Shown: one piece after another, positions 56,968-64,000 of the stretch
Numbering within the stretch: the stretch's first letter is position 1
Layout of the letters: every line of letters begins with the position of its first letter
From: an uncultured Chitinophagaceae bacterium
GTDB lineage: Bacteria; Bacteroidota; Bacteroidia; Chitinophagales; Chitinophagaceae
DNA length: 64,000 bases
NCBI GenBank assembly: GCA_937873715.1
Contig: CALMYJ010000027.1
Coordinates: forward strand, 98,355-162,354
Direction: 5' to 3'
Position numbers and translations under genes: made by a program
Notes under the pieces: generated by a model
Databases searched by the model: none
The model's input: only the letters and a program-made list of their open reading frames with translations
What the model was told of the DNA's origin: nothing

Positions 56968-57552
56968 CCGGTGATTTATTTTACCAGGCTTAACAATTTA
57001 TTTCGCCTGAAGTTGTGAAGCCTGTAATTTACTACAGCATAAAATACCCTGACACTTTCCCTGTTTTTTTTCGGCAGAATTAATAATCCTTTTGTACAGG
57101 ATTTGTACAGCCACCTTTTTTTACACACACCTGCTTTGATGCCCATTTTGAATGCTTTTTTATATCGTAAGGCCGTTATATTATTATTTATTTAATATTG
57201 CTGCAATGCACTGAAAAAGAGTTATTTATTTCTGTTTGTGGATTTTAATACGGGGGTAATTTCTATACATAACTGATATAAGTTGGTAACAGGGGTGCCT
57301 GTTGCTTTATTTTGACAGAACGGTTGCTTATTAGGGCACACCAGTTAGCAATGCAGGGTTATAGTTATACAGGGATTTTTCCAAAGCACTGCAGGTTTCC
57401 TTAACGATTGATACAAGCAGATTATGACATCATTTTTTTACCGGCCACATATCCCGTTTATAGTTACCTTAAACCCTCCTAAACCAGTAATGCACTGTGC
57501 CCTACACAGTGCATTTATTTCTACATCGCTGGCAGGTGCATTTTTTATTTTT
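56968..57552. other. Intergenic region between divergent AAA+ and giant glycosidase genes
   Basis: 585 bp. A reading frame in phase with the downstream gene is open from 57424 but codes no signal peptide and looks like leader sequence. No good TTG-N20-TAnnTTTG promoter and no operator like those at 23729 or 29929 was seen. Confidence 0.4.
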
Positions 57553-60500
57553 ATGCGGCGCTTGATATTGCTTAGTGTACTGTGTATGCTGGCAGTAACA
57601 GCCCGGAGTCAATCAGCGGTGGTAGCCAAAACCAACCCTGTAAAAGTGTATATGCATTACATGCCCTGGTTTGATGCGCCGCAAAATCCTCAGCCCGGGG
57701 TAAATTACAGTTGGGGCTGGCATTGGACAATGAATAACCGCAACCCGAATATTATTGATGCTTCGGGCAAACGACAAATTGCATCACATTACTATCCGCT
57801 TATTGGGCCTTATGCCAGTATTGACCCTGCGGTAATTGAATACCATTTACTGCTGATGAAGTTATCGGGTGTGGATGGGGTGCTGGTAGACTGGTATGGC
57901 TCCGAAGGCTCAAATGGAGATGTGAACAGCCTGCTCAACAATTCCAATGCATTTATCAACCGTACGGCGAGTGCAGGTATCCAGTTTGGGCTCATCCTCG
58001 AAGATCGTTTTTGGAGTAATATCCAAAATGCCCGTAACAGTATGGCCTATGCCCGAAATAACTATTTTAATAAACCAAATTTTATACGTGTTGCACCGGG
58101 TAATGCACCGCTGGTAGGGGTATTTGGACCAATTACTTACCAAAATCCTGCCCAGTGGACGGATATTTTGTCGCATGCCGGCGAAGACCTGGAGTTTCTT
58201 ACACTGTGGTACGAAAGAAATGATGCTGGTGCCAACGCTGATGGTGAGTATGCCTGGATTTACAGTGATTATCTTAATGGGTTGAATAATTTTTATGCCA
58301 ACAGGGCTCCTGGTATGAAAACAGCCATGGGAGTAGCTTATCCGGGCTTTAGGGATTTTTATGCCCAGGGTGGTGCAGGCAGCAGCTACTTTTATTTACC
58401 GGAAAATAACGGCGCTACATTAAATGAAACCCTTGCCCGGTATGAGCAATATAAAAACAACCTGAAGTTTTTGCAACTGGCTACCTGGAACGATTTTGGC
58501 GAAGGCACTGCCTTTGAACCCACGCTTGAAAATGGCTACAAATACTTAGTACGCATCCAGCAATATACAGGAGTACCTTATACCGAAAATGATTTGAAAG
58601 AAGTACACCGGCTGTATACACTGCGTAAAAAATATTTAGGTAATGCTGCTGTACAGGCTCAGTTGAACCAGGTATACAATCATTTTACCGCACTCCAGAT
58701 TGCCAGCGCTGTTGCGCTAATGAATACCATGGAAGGGGGTAGTACACCGCCACCTGTGCAGGGGCCATATAGCGGCACACCGGCAGTGATTCCGGGTACA
58801 ATTGAAGCAGAAAATTATGATACCGGTGGCCAGGGAACAGCGTACCATGATAATGATGCTACCAACAATGGCGGGCAGTACCGGCCTAATGAAGGCGTGG
58901 ATATAGAAACCTGTGCTGAGGGGGGATTTAATGTAGGCTGGACGAATAATGGCGAATGGCTGCGGTATACCGTAAATGTAAATACAGCCGGCGTCTATAC
59001 TTTACAGGCCAGGGTAGCCAGCGCTGTTGGCAACAGGAATTTTTATGTTGAACTGGATGGTGTAAACATTTCGGGCACACTAACGGTGCCGAATACGGGA
59101 GGCTGGCAGTCATGGCAAACACTCACGGTTACCACACCTGCACTTACTGTTGGTCAAAAACAGTTGCGGATAGTGATGCAGGGAAACGATATTAATGTTA
59201 ATTATCTCAGGTTTAGTCAGAACAGCACCCCGGCGCCACCGGTAATTACCAGTGGGCAAACAGCCAGTGGAACAGCCGGTACTGCATTTAATTATACGGT
59301 TACCGCTTCGGGTAACCCCGTTAGCTTTGGTGCTTCCGGTTTGCCGGTGGGGCTAAGTATTAACACTGCTACTGGTACAATCAGCGGTACGGTGATAGCT
59401 GCGGGCACTTATAATGCTACTGTGCAGGCCACTAATGCAGGTGGTACCGGCAGCAGCAGTATAACCATTACGATATCGTCATTACAAACACCCTACAGTG
59501 GTACGCCAATTGCCATACCCGGCAGGGTTGAAGCTGAAAATTATGATTACGGCGGCCCTGGTGTGGCTTATATGGACAATGACGCTTCTAATAACGGCGG
59601 CCAGTATCGGCCTGCTGAAGGTGTAGATATTGAAAATTGTGCTGAGGGCGGCTATAACGTAGGCTGGATAGGTACAAACGAATGGATTGAATATACCGTG
59701 CAGGTGAATAGTGCCGGTACCTATACATTGCAGGCAAGGGTAGCCAGTCCGCATGCCAACAAAAATTTTCATGTGGAACTGGATGGTGTAAATATTTCGG
59801 GCAATATTGCGGTACCCAATACCGGCGGCTGGCAATCCTGGCAAACAGTAACGGTAACAACACCTGTGTTAAGTACAGGGCAAAAGATATTGAGGATAGT
59901 GATGGATAATAATGATTTTAATATCAACTACCTCCACTTTACTACAAGCAATATTCCGGCGGCACCCATTGTATCGAGTTCTGCTACTGCCAGCGGAACA
60001 ACCGGCTCAGCGTTTACTTATACAATCACAGCCACTAATAACCCAACCAGCTACGGTGCAACTGGGTTGCCTCCCGGATTAAGTTTGAATACCAATACCG
60101 GTGTTATATCGGGTACACCAACTGTGGCAGGCAGCTATACTACCACCGTAAGTGCCACTAACACTGGCGGTACAGGTACAAGAGTTATCAATATTCTCGT
60201 AAATCCGGCGGCGCCCGTTGTATCCAGTTCTGCTACTGCCAGCGGAACAACCGGCTCAGCGTTTACTTATACAATCACAGCCACTAATAACCCAACCAGC
60301 TATGGTGCAACTGGGTTGCCCCCCGGATTGAATGTAAATACAGCCACAGGTGTTATTAGCGGGGTGCCCGCAACCGCAGGCAGTTTTAGTACTACAGTAA
60401 GTGCTGTAAATGCCGGTGGTACCGGAACGAGGGTTGTGGTATTTACCATTACAGCCGCAGGTGATCCTCCGGGTGTAATTACCTGCTACCGTACCCCCGG

Positions 60501-61356
60501 TGTTATTACAGTAAATGGCAACCTCAATGAGCCGGGCTGGAATATAACCCGGCCAATAACAAAAACGGTAACGGGTAGCCCAAATAATACAGCCACATTT
60601 GGTGTATTGTGGGATAACAATAATTTGTACATCGGTGTAAAAGTGCTTGATGCTAATTTGTTCAGCGAATCGGCAAACGTATGGGATGATGATGCCGTAG
60701 AAGTATATATCGATGCCAACTTTAATCGCTCCGCTACTTACGATGGAAGAGATAACCAGGTGATTAAGGGATATAATAAAAGCACTGTTTTTACCAAATC
60801 TGCCATCAACGGCCTGCAGCATGCCTGGGCACCCATTTCGGGGGGCTATGCCGTAGAACTGGCGGTGCCCTGGAACCAGTTGGGCATTACTGCACCTGCT
60901 TCGGGTACTAATCTTGGATTTGATGTGGGATATGATGATGATGATAATGGCGGTGCCAGGGATGGCCAGGCCGTGTGGAACGGTAATATCAACAACTTTC
61001 AGAGTACCTCAGCTTTTGGCAGGCTTACACTAAGCGCTACCGTTTCTGCCGGTGTGGCCGGAAGAAATAATTATACCGGCGGAGATGAAGTAACTGCCAA
61101 TGCACCGGAGAATAACACAATGCAAATAGTACCCAACCCGGTAACAGACGGCAACCTCACGGTAACGGTGCCGGGCATGAGTGGTGCTGTAGAAACAAGG
61201 GTAACAGACACCAAAGGGTCAACACTTCAGCAGGAATCAAAACAGGTGCAAAATGAAAGGTTCAATCTTAATGTATCGAGGCTGAAAGGTGGTATATATA
61301 TATTGCAGATAAGGAATAAGGATAAAGTAATCACCGGCAAGTTTATAATAAAATAA
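57553..61356 (+). CDS. Giant modular GH71/GH99-like secreted glycosidase with CBM6, Ig-like and CBM9 domains, T9SS cargo
   Basis: 1267 residues from the ATG at 57553, which starts a standard signal peptide (MRRLILLSVLCMLAVTARSQ); 43 upstream in-frame codons lack one. Domains by approximate residue: 25-400 a GH71/GH99-like catalytic barrel (YMHYMPWFDAP, GVDGVLVDWYGSEG, LEDRFW, and WNDFGEGTAFEPT with likely acidic catalytic residues); 405-556 CBM6; 559-643 putative Ig (He_PIG type); 646-797 second CBM6; 800-884 and 886-969 two near-identical Ig modules; 972-1163 CBM9-like (DDDAVEVYIDANFN); 1190-1267 a Type IX secretion type A sorting domain ending in GKFIIK. It is exported by T9SS and probably anchored or released at the surface. 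The exact glycan is unknown; CBM6 and CBM9 suggest plant cell-wall polymers. Confidence 0.88.
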   Translation: MRRLILLSVLCMLAVTARSQSAVVAKTNPVKVYMHYMPWFDAPQNPQPGVNYSWGWHWTMNNRNPNIIDASGKRQIASHYYPLIGPYASIDPAVIEYHLLLMKLSGVDGVLVDWYGSEGSNGDVNSLLNNSNAFINRTASAGIQFGLILEDRFWSNIQNARNSMAYARNNYFNKPNFIRVAPGNAPLVGVFGPITYQNPAQWTDILSHAGEDLEFLTLWYERNDAGANADGEYAWIYSDYLNGLNNFYANRAPGMKTAMGVAYPGFRDFYAQGGAGSSYFYLPENNGATLNETLARYEQYKNNLKFLQLATWNDFGEGTAFEPTLENGYKYLVRIQQYTGVPYTENDLKEVHRLYTLRKKYLGNAAVQAQLNQVYNHFTALQIASAVALMNTMEGGSTPPPVQGPYSGTPAVIPGTIEAENYDTGGQGTAYHDNDATNNGGQYRPNEGVDIETCAEGGFNVGWTNNGEWLRYTVNVNTAGVYTLQARVASAVGNRNFYVELDGVNISGTLTVPNTGGWQSWQTLTVTTPALTVGQKQLRIVMQGNDINVNYLRFSQNSTPAPPVITSGQTASGTAGTAFNYTVTASGNPVSFGASGLPVGLSINTATGTISGTVIAAGTYNATVQATNAGGTGSSSITITISSLQTPYSGTPIAIPGRVEAENYDYGGPGVAYMDNDASNNGGQYRPAEGVDIENCAEGGYNVGWIGTNEWIEYTVQVNSAGTYTLQARVASPHANKNFHVELDGVNISGNIAVPNTGGWQSWQTVTVTTPVLSTGQKILRIVMDNNDFNINYLHFTTSNIPAAPIVSSSATASGTTGSAFTYTITATNNPTSYGATGLPPGLSLNTNTGVISGTPTVAGSYTTTVSATNTGGTGTRVINILVNPAAPVVSSSATASGTTGSAFTYTITATNNPTSYGATGLPPGLNVNTATGVISGVPATAGSFSTTVSAVNAGGTGTRVVVFTITAAGDPPGVITCYRTPGVITVNGNLNEPGWNITRPITKTVTGSPNNTATFGVLWDNNNLYIGVKVLDANLFSESANVWDDDAVEVYIDANFNRSATYDGRDNQVIKGYNKSTVFTKSAINGLQHAWAPISGGYAVELAVPWNQLGITAPASGTNLGFDVGYDDDDNGGARDGQAVWNGNINNFQSTSAFGRLTLSATVSAGVAGRNNYTGGDEVTANAPENNTMQIVPNPVTDGNLTVTVPGMSGAVETRVTDTKGSTLQQESKQVQNERFNLNVSRLKGGIYILQIRNKDKVITGKFIIK
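59971..60080 (+). repeat. 110-bp internal repeat in the giant glycosidase gene, copy 1
   Basis: Identical to 60220-60329 except for three bases. It covers the first 37 codons of an Ig-like module; offset between copies is 249 bp (83 codons, one module). Confidence 0.9.
60220..60329 (+). repeat. 110-bp internal repeat in the giant glycosidase gene, copy 2
   Basis: Second copy of 59971-60080, with 107 of 110 bases the same. Two of the three differences are silent codon changes, suggesting a recent in-frame duplication or gene conversion. Confidence 0.9.
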
Positions 61357-61380
61357 TGTATAGCCCCCAAATACAACGAT

Positions 61381-61411
61381 GGCGCCCCGGCAACGGGGCG
61401 CCTTATTTTTT
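61381..61411 (+). terminator. Intrinsic terminator of the giant glycosidase gene
   Basis: Perfect 9-bp GC-rich stem GGCGCCCCG (61381-61389) with CGGGGCGCC (61394-61402), a GCAA tetraloop, then TTATTTTTT. It lies 24 nt after the stop codon. Confidence 0.88.
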
Positions 61412-61510
61412 GCAGATTGAAGATGCACCGGGCAGAAATTATTGAAAAGCTACGCAATGGTTTGGGCAGGCTGTGTAGCTTGTTTGTATGCAAACACATA
61501 ATTTTGATAC

Positions 61511-63577
61511 ATGCCTGCCACCGATGTTTTACTTAAAGCCTATGAATTAATGTGTGCCGCCCAGGCGATGGCGGCTACGTATGATGCTAACCGGCAGGTG
61601 TGTAAATATGTGCATGCCACTTCGAGGGGTCACGAAGCGATACAATTAGCTGTAGCATTAAATCTTTTACCCTGCGATTATGTTAGTCCCTATTACCGTG
61701 ATGAAAGTTTATTGCTGGGCCTGGGTTTTACCCCACAGCAACTGATGCTGCAATTGCTGGCAAAAGGCGAAGATATTTTTTCGGGTGGCCGCTCTTATTA
61801 TGCCCATCCCAGCTATAATGCCGGCGATAAACCTACCATTATTCATCAAAGCAGCGCCACGGGGATGCAGGCTATACCCACCACAGGCATTGCACACGGC
61901 CTGCAGTACCTGCATGCAATAGGTAAATCCATTTTGCCCAACGGGCATGATGCCAGCCAGGCGATAGTGGTTTGCTCTATGGGCGACGCATCGGTAACAG
62001 AGGGTGAAGTGAGTGAGACTTTCCAGTTTGCCGCACTCCACCAATTGCCTATCATTTACCTGGTACAAGATAATAACTGGGGTATCAGCGTATCGGCCAA
62101 AGAAGCCCGAACAGCTAACGCTTACGAATATGTGCAGGGTTTTAAAGGTATAGAAAACATCAGCATCGACGGTACAGATTTTGAACATTGTTTTTACGCC
62201 GTTAATTCAGTTATCAGCGAAGTACGTCAAAACCGAAAGCCTTATTTAATACATGCCCGTGTGCCTTTGCTTGGCCATCATACCAGCGGAGTGCGTAAAG
62301 AATTTTACCGAAGTGAAGCAGATATAGCCCTTGATGCCCAACATGATCCTTTGCTTAAGCTTCGCCTTAAACTGTTGGAAAACGGGTTTGGCGAAGCACA
62401 GCTTATACAGGCAGAAAAAACGGCCTCAACTGCAGTGGTCTCGGCATTTGAGGCAGTTATGGCAGCAGCGCCGCCAGCCGTATCTGCCGTATCTGAGCAT
62501 GTATTTGCTCCCACAACTATAACCACTGAAAAAGGCGAAAGAGCACCCGCCGCAAATGAAAAGGTGTTAATGGTAGATGCCGCCATGCTGGCTATAAGGG
62601 AAATAATGGAAGCTAACCCCGAAGCAATTTTATATGGCCAGGATGTGGGCCTGAGGCTTGGGGGTGTTTTTAGAGAGGCCGCTACACTAGCTGAAAAATT
62701 TGGCAGCCACCGGGTGTTTAATACTGCAATACAGGAGGCTTATATTATCGGGTCTACTGCCGGGTTGAGTGCCACTGGGTTAAAACCGATTGTAGAGGTA
62801 CAGTTTGCCGATTATTTGTACCCCGGGTTGAATCAGCTTGTTAGCGAAATTGCTAAAAGCTGTTATCTCACCAACGGTAAATTTCCGGTGCAAACATTAA
62901 TTCGGGTACCTGTTGGTGCTTATGGCGGAGGTGGCCCTTATCATAGCGGCAGTATTGAAACAACCCTGCTCAGCATTAAAGGCATAAAAGTGGTGTACCC
63001 CTCTAATGCGGCAGATATGAAAGGGCTTTTTAAAGCCGCTTTTGCAGACCCCAACCCGGTAATTATGCTGGAGCATAAGGGTTTATATTGGAGTAAAATA
63101 CCGGGTACAGAGGAGGCTAAATGTATTGAGCCTTCTTCAGATTATATCATTCCATTGGGAAAGGCAAATATTGTTTTACAAGCTTTGCAGCAATATATCG
63201 ATGACGGCGAAAGTTGCTGTGTAGTTACTTATGGTATGGGGGTGTATTGGGCAAAGGCAGCAGCAAAAAAATTTAGTGGAAGGGTGGAGGTAATCGATCT
63301 TAGAACCTTGTTTCCGCTGGATGAGTCGCTGGTTTTTGAAAGGGTAAAAGCACATGGCAAATGCCTGGTGTTAACAGAAGAGCAGCAGAACAATTCTTTT
63401 GCAGAAGCACTGGCCTGGCGTATTTCAAAAGCCTGTTTTACCCGGCTGGATGCAGCAGTAGATGTATTGGGGGCTTTGGATTTGCCGGCAGTACCTATTG
63501 ATGTAGATCTTGAAAAATGTATGTTGCCCAATGCGGATAAAGTTGCAGGCAGAATAGAACAATTGCTAAAAACATAA
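61511..63577 (+). CDS. 2-oxoacid dehydrogenase E1, alpha and beta subunits fused
   Basis: 688 residues combining both E1 chains in one polypeptide. Residues about 1-330 are the alpha part with the thiamine-diphosphate signature MGDASVTEGEVSETFQF ... DNNWGIS and HTSGVRKEFYRS; residues about 345-688 are the beta part with LYGQDVGLRLGGVF, TAIQEAYIIGSTAG and RVPVGAYGGGGPYHSGS. The fusion is typical of branched-chain or acetoin-type E1 enzymes in Bacteroidota; a 2-oxoisovalerate dehydrogenase is most likely. It decarboxylates the 2-oxoacid and passes the acyl group to a lipoyl E2 not seen here; E3 (lpdA) is 11 kb away. Single gene, 155 bp after the preceding one. Confidence 0.9.
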   Translation: MPATDVLLKAYELMCAAQAMAATYDANRQVCKYVHATSRGHEAIQLAVALNLLPCDYVSPYYRDESLLLGLGFTPQQLMLQLLAKGEDIFSGGRSYYAHPSYNAGDKPTIIHQSSATGMQAIPTTGIAHGLQYLHAIGKSILPNGHDASQAIVVCSMGDASVTEGEVSETFQFAALHQLPIIYLVQDNNWGISVSAKEARTANAYEYVQGFKGIENISIDGTDFEHCFYAVNSVISEVRQNRKPYLIHARVPLLGHHTSGVRKEFYRSEADIALDAQHDPLLKLRLKLLENGFGEAQLIQAEKTASTAVVSAFEAVMAAAPPAVSAVSEHVFAPTTITTEKGERAPAANEKVLMVDAAMLAIREIMEANPEAILYGQDVGLRLGGVFREAATLAEKFGSHRVFNTAIQEAYIIGSTAGLSATGLKPIVEVQFADYLYPGLNQLVSEIAKSCYLTNGKFPVQTLIRVPVGAYGGGGPYHSGSIETTLLSIKGIKVVYPSNAADMKGLFKAAFADPNPVIMLEHKGLYWSKIPGTEEAKCIEPSSDYIIPLGKANIVLQALQQYIDDGESCCVVTYGMGVYWAKAAAKKFSGRVEVIDLRTLFPLDESLVFERVKAHGKCLVLTEEQQNNSFAEALAWRISKACFTRLDAAVDVLGALDLPAVPIDVDLEKCMLPNADKVAGRIEQLLKT

Positions 63578-63614
63578 GGATAAATTCGGCCTGATTGTTT
63601 TTGGTATTTTCGCC

Positions 63615-63622
63615 TATATTTG
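63615..63622 (+). promoter_or_regulatory. -7 element of the tRNA-Met gene
   Basis: TATATTTG, exact TAnnTTTG, 41 nt before the tRNA 5' end. A TTG at 63595 gives a 17-nt spacer, slightly short. Confidence 0.5.
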
Positions 63623-63663
63623 CAGCCCGATAATCAAACGGTAACTCAAAACATAATATAATT

Positions 63664-63737
63664 GCCGGGGTAGCTCAGCTGGTTAGAGCACAGGATTCAT
63701 AACCCTGAGGTCGGCAGTTCAAGTCTGCTCCCCGGTA
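63664..63737 (+). tRNA. tRNA-Met (anticodon CAT)
   Basis: 74 nt. Acceptor GCCGGGG pairs with CCCCGGT (one G-U at the end), discriminator A at 63737, CCA not encoded. D-arm GCTC/GAGC, anticodon CAT at 63698-63700 in the loop TTCATAA, anticodon stem CAGGA/CCCTG with one A-C mismatch next to the loop, T-arm GGCAG/CTGCT with loop TTCAAGT. Elongator Met is the default; a CAT anticodon could also be modified for Ile. It is the parent of the truncated repeats downstream. Confidence 0.92.
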
Positions 63738-63739
63738 CA

Positions 63740-63769
63740 AGGCCCTTCAGATGAGGGGCTTTTTTTATT
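63740..63769 (+). terminator. Terminator of the tRNA-Met gene
   Basis: AAGGCCCTT and AGGGGCTT form a stem with one internal mismatch, followed by TTTTTTT. The same hairpin recurs in the repeat unit (63876-63905). Confidence 0.65.
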
Positions 63770-63813
63770 AAGCAGATTTGTTGTAAGAAAAACTATGAGC
63801 TAACAATATTGCT

Positions 63814-64000
63814 GCACAGGATTCATAACCCTGAGGTCGGCAGTTCATCCCGATAGTCATCGGGACCCCGGTACAAGGCCCTTCAGATGAGGGGCTTTTT
63901 TTATTAAGCAGATTATGTTGTAAGAAAAACTATCAGCCAACAATTTTGCTGCACAGGATTCATAACCCTGAGGTCGGCAGTTCATCCCGATAGTCATCGG
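63814..64000 (+). repeat. Tandem array of tRNA-Met-derived units with an inserted palindrome, running off the window
   Basis: The 33-nt tRNA segment from GCACAGGATT to GGCAGTTC (63688-63720 in the tRNA, covering the anticodon arm and the 5' side of the T-arm) recurs at 63814-63846 and 63951-63983. In both copies the 9 nt that follow in the tRNA (AAGTCTGCT) are replaced by A plus the palindrome TCCCGATAGTCATCGGGA. Then come the 3' acceptor strand CCCCGGTAC, the same terminator hairpin and a spacer of about 60 nt differing from the first by only a few bases. The unit is 137 bp. The 5' acceptor strand and D-arm are missing, so these copies cannot be functional tRNAs. The third copy is cut by the window edge. 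Confidence 0.9.

Noticed and set aside
57424..57552. Extension of the giant glycosidase to the ATG at 57424
   Set aside because: The 43 added residues have no export signal, whereas the ATG at 57553 begins a textbook signal peptide required for a T9SS cargo.
63814..63880. Second and third functional tRNA-Met genes
   Set aside because: The copies lack the 5' acceptor strand and D-arm, and their T-arm is replaced by a palindrome.
63814..64000. CRISPR array at the right edge
   Set aside because: Units are 137 bp with near-identical spacers and contain tRNA sequence; no short repeats alternate with unique spacers and no cas genes are present.

Overview
The window reads as a chromosome segment of a Bacteroidota bacterium, most likely from the Chitinophagaceae side of the phylum. 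The evidence is the Bacteroidota-type promoters (a TTTG/TTG element about 20 bp before TAnnTTTG), weak Shine-Dalgarno sites, a Type IX secretion C-terminal sorting domain, DUF3857 transglutaminase proteins, a Nudix-type arabinose regulator, BshC of bacillithiol synthesis and a two-polypeptide transketolase. Family assignments rest on recognised motifs; no database search was run.

Layout. 1-10.7 kb: nitrogen assimilation (gltB entering from the left edge, gltD, an ammonium channel, a small outer-membrane barrel protein) and the Na+/H+ antiporter nhaA. 10.7-23 kb: a small membrane protein between 17-bp direct repeats, a secreted protein, an operon of a TPR/MORN-repeat protein plus two DUF3857 proteins (one with an intact transglutaminase triad, one without the cysteine), and a 1163-residue surface protein. 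23-42.8 kb: a large L-arabinose locus. It holds the regulator araR, exported GH51, GH97, GH51 and GH127 enzymes, a broken GH43, an aldose epimerase, transaldolase, split transketolase, araB, araD, araA, a Na+/solute symporter and a HAD phosphatase. Two closely similar operator-like palindromes sit on the two best promoters of the locus. No SusC/SusD pair is present, so the locus appears to digest arabinan-type glycans outside the cytoplasm and import free arabinose.

42.8-57 kb: mostly minus-strand genes: a 5'-truncated uxuA fused back to back with the C-terminal stump of a LacI regulator, lepA, an HscA-type Hsp70, a TlpA-like thioredoxin, a TPR protein, a GH28 pectinase, bshC and a MoxR-like AAA+ ATPase. 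lpdA is on the plus strand. 57-63.6 kb: a giant modular GH71/GH99-like secreted protein with a recently duplicated Ig-like module, and a fused E1 alpha/beta 2-oxoacid dehydrogenase.

The right edge carries tRNA-Met(CAT) followed by a tandem array of tRNA-derived units. Each unit keeps the anticodon arm and the 3' acceptor strand of the tRNA, replaces the 3' side of the T-arm with an 18-bp palindrome, and carries its own terminator-like hairpin. The array runs off the window and is the most unusual structure seen here.

Themes: (i) pectin/arabinan side-chain use, with arabinose fed through the AraABD and pentose-phosphate reactions; (ii) gene decay at three places (GH43, uxuA, lacI), suggesting a glycan-use repertoire being trimmed; (iii) local sequence amplification (Ig module, tRNA fragment array).
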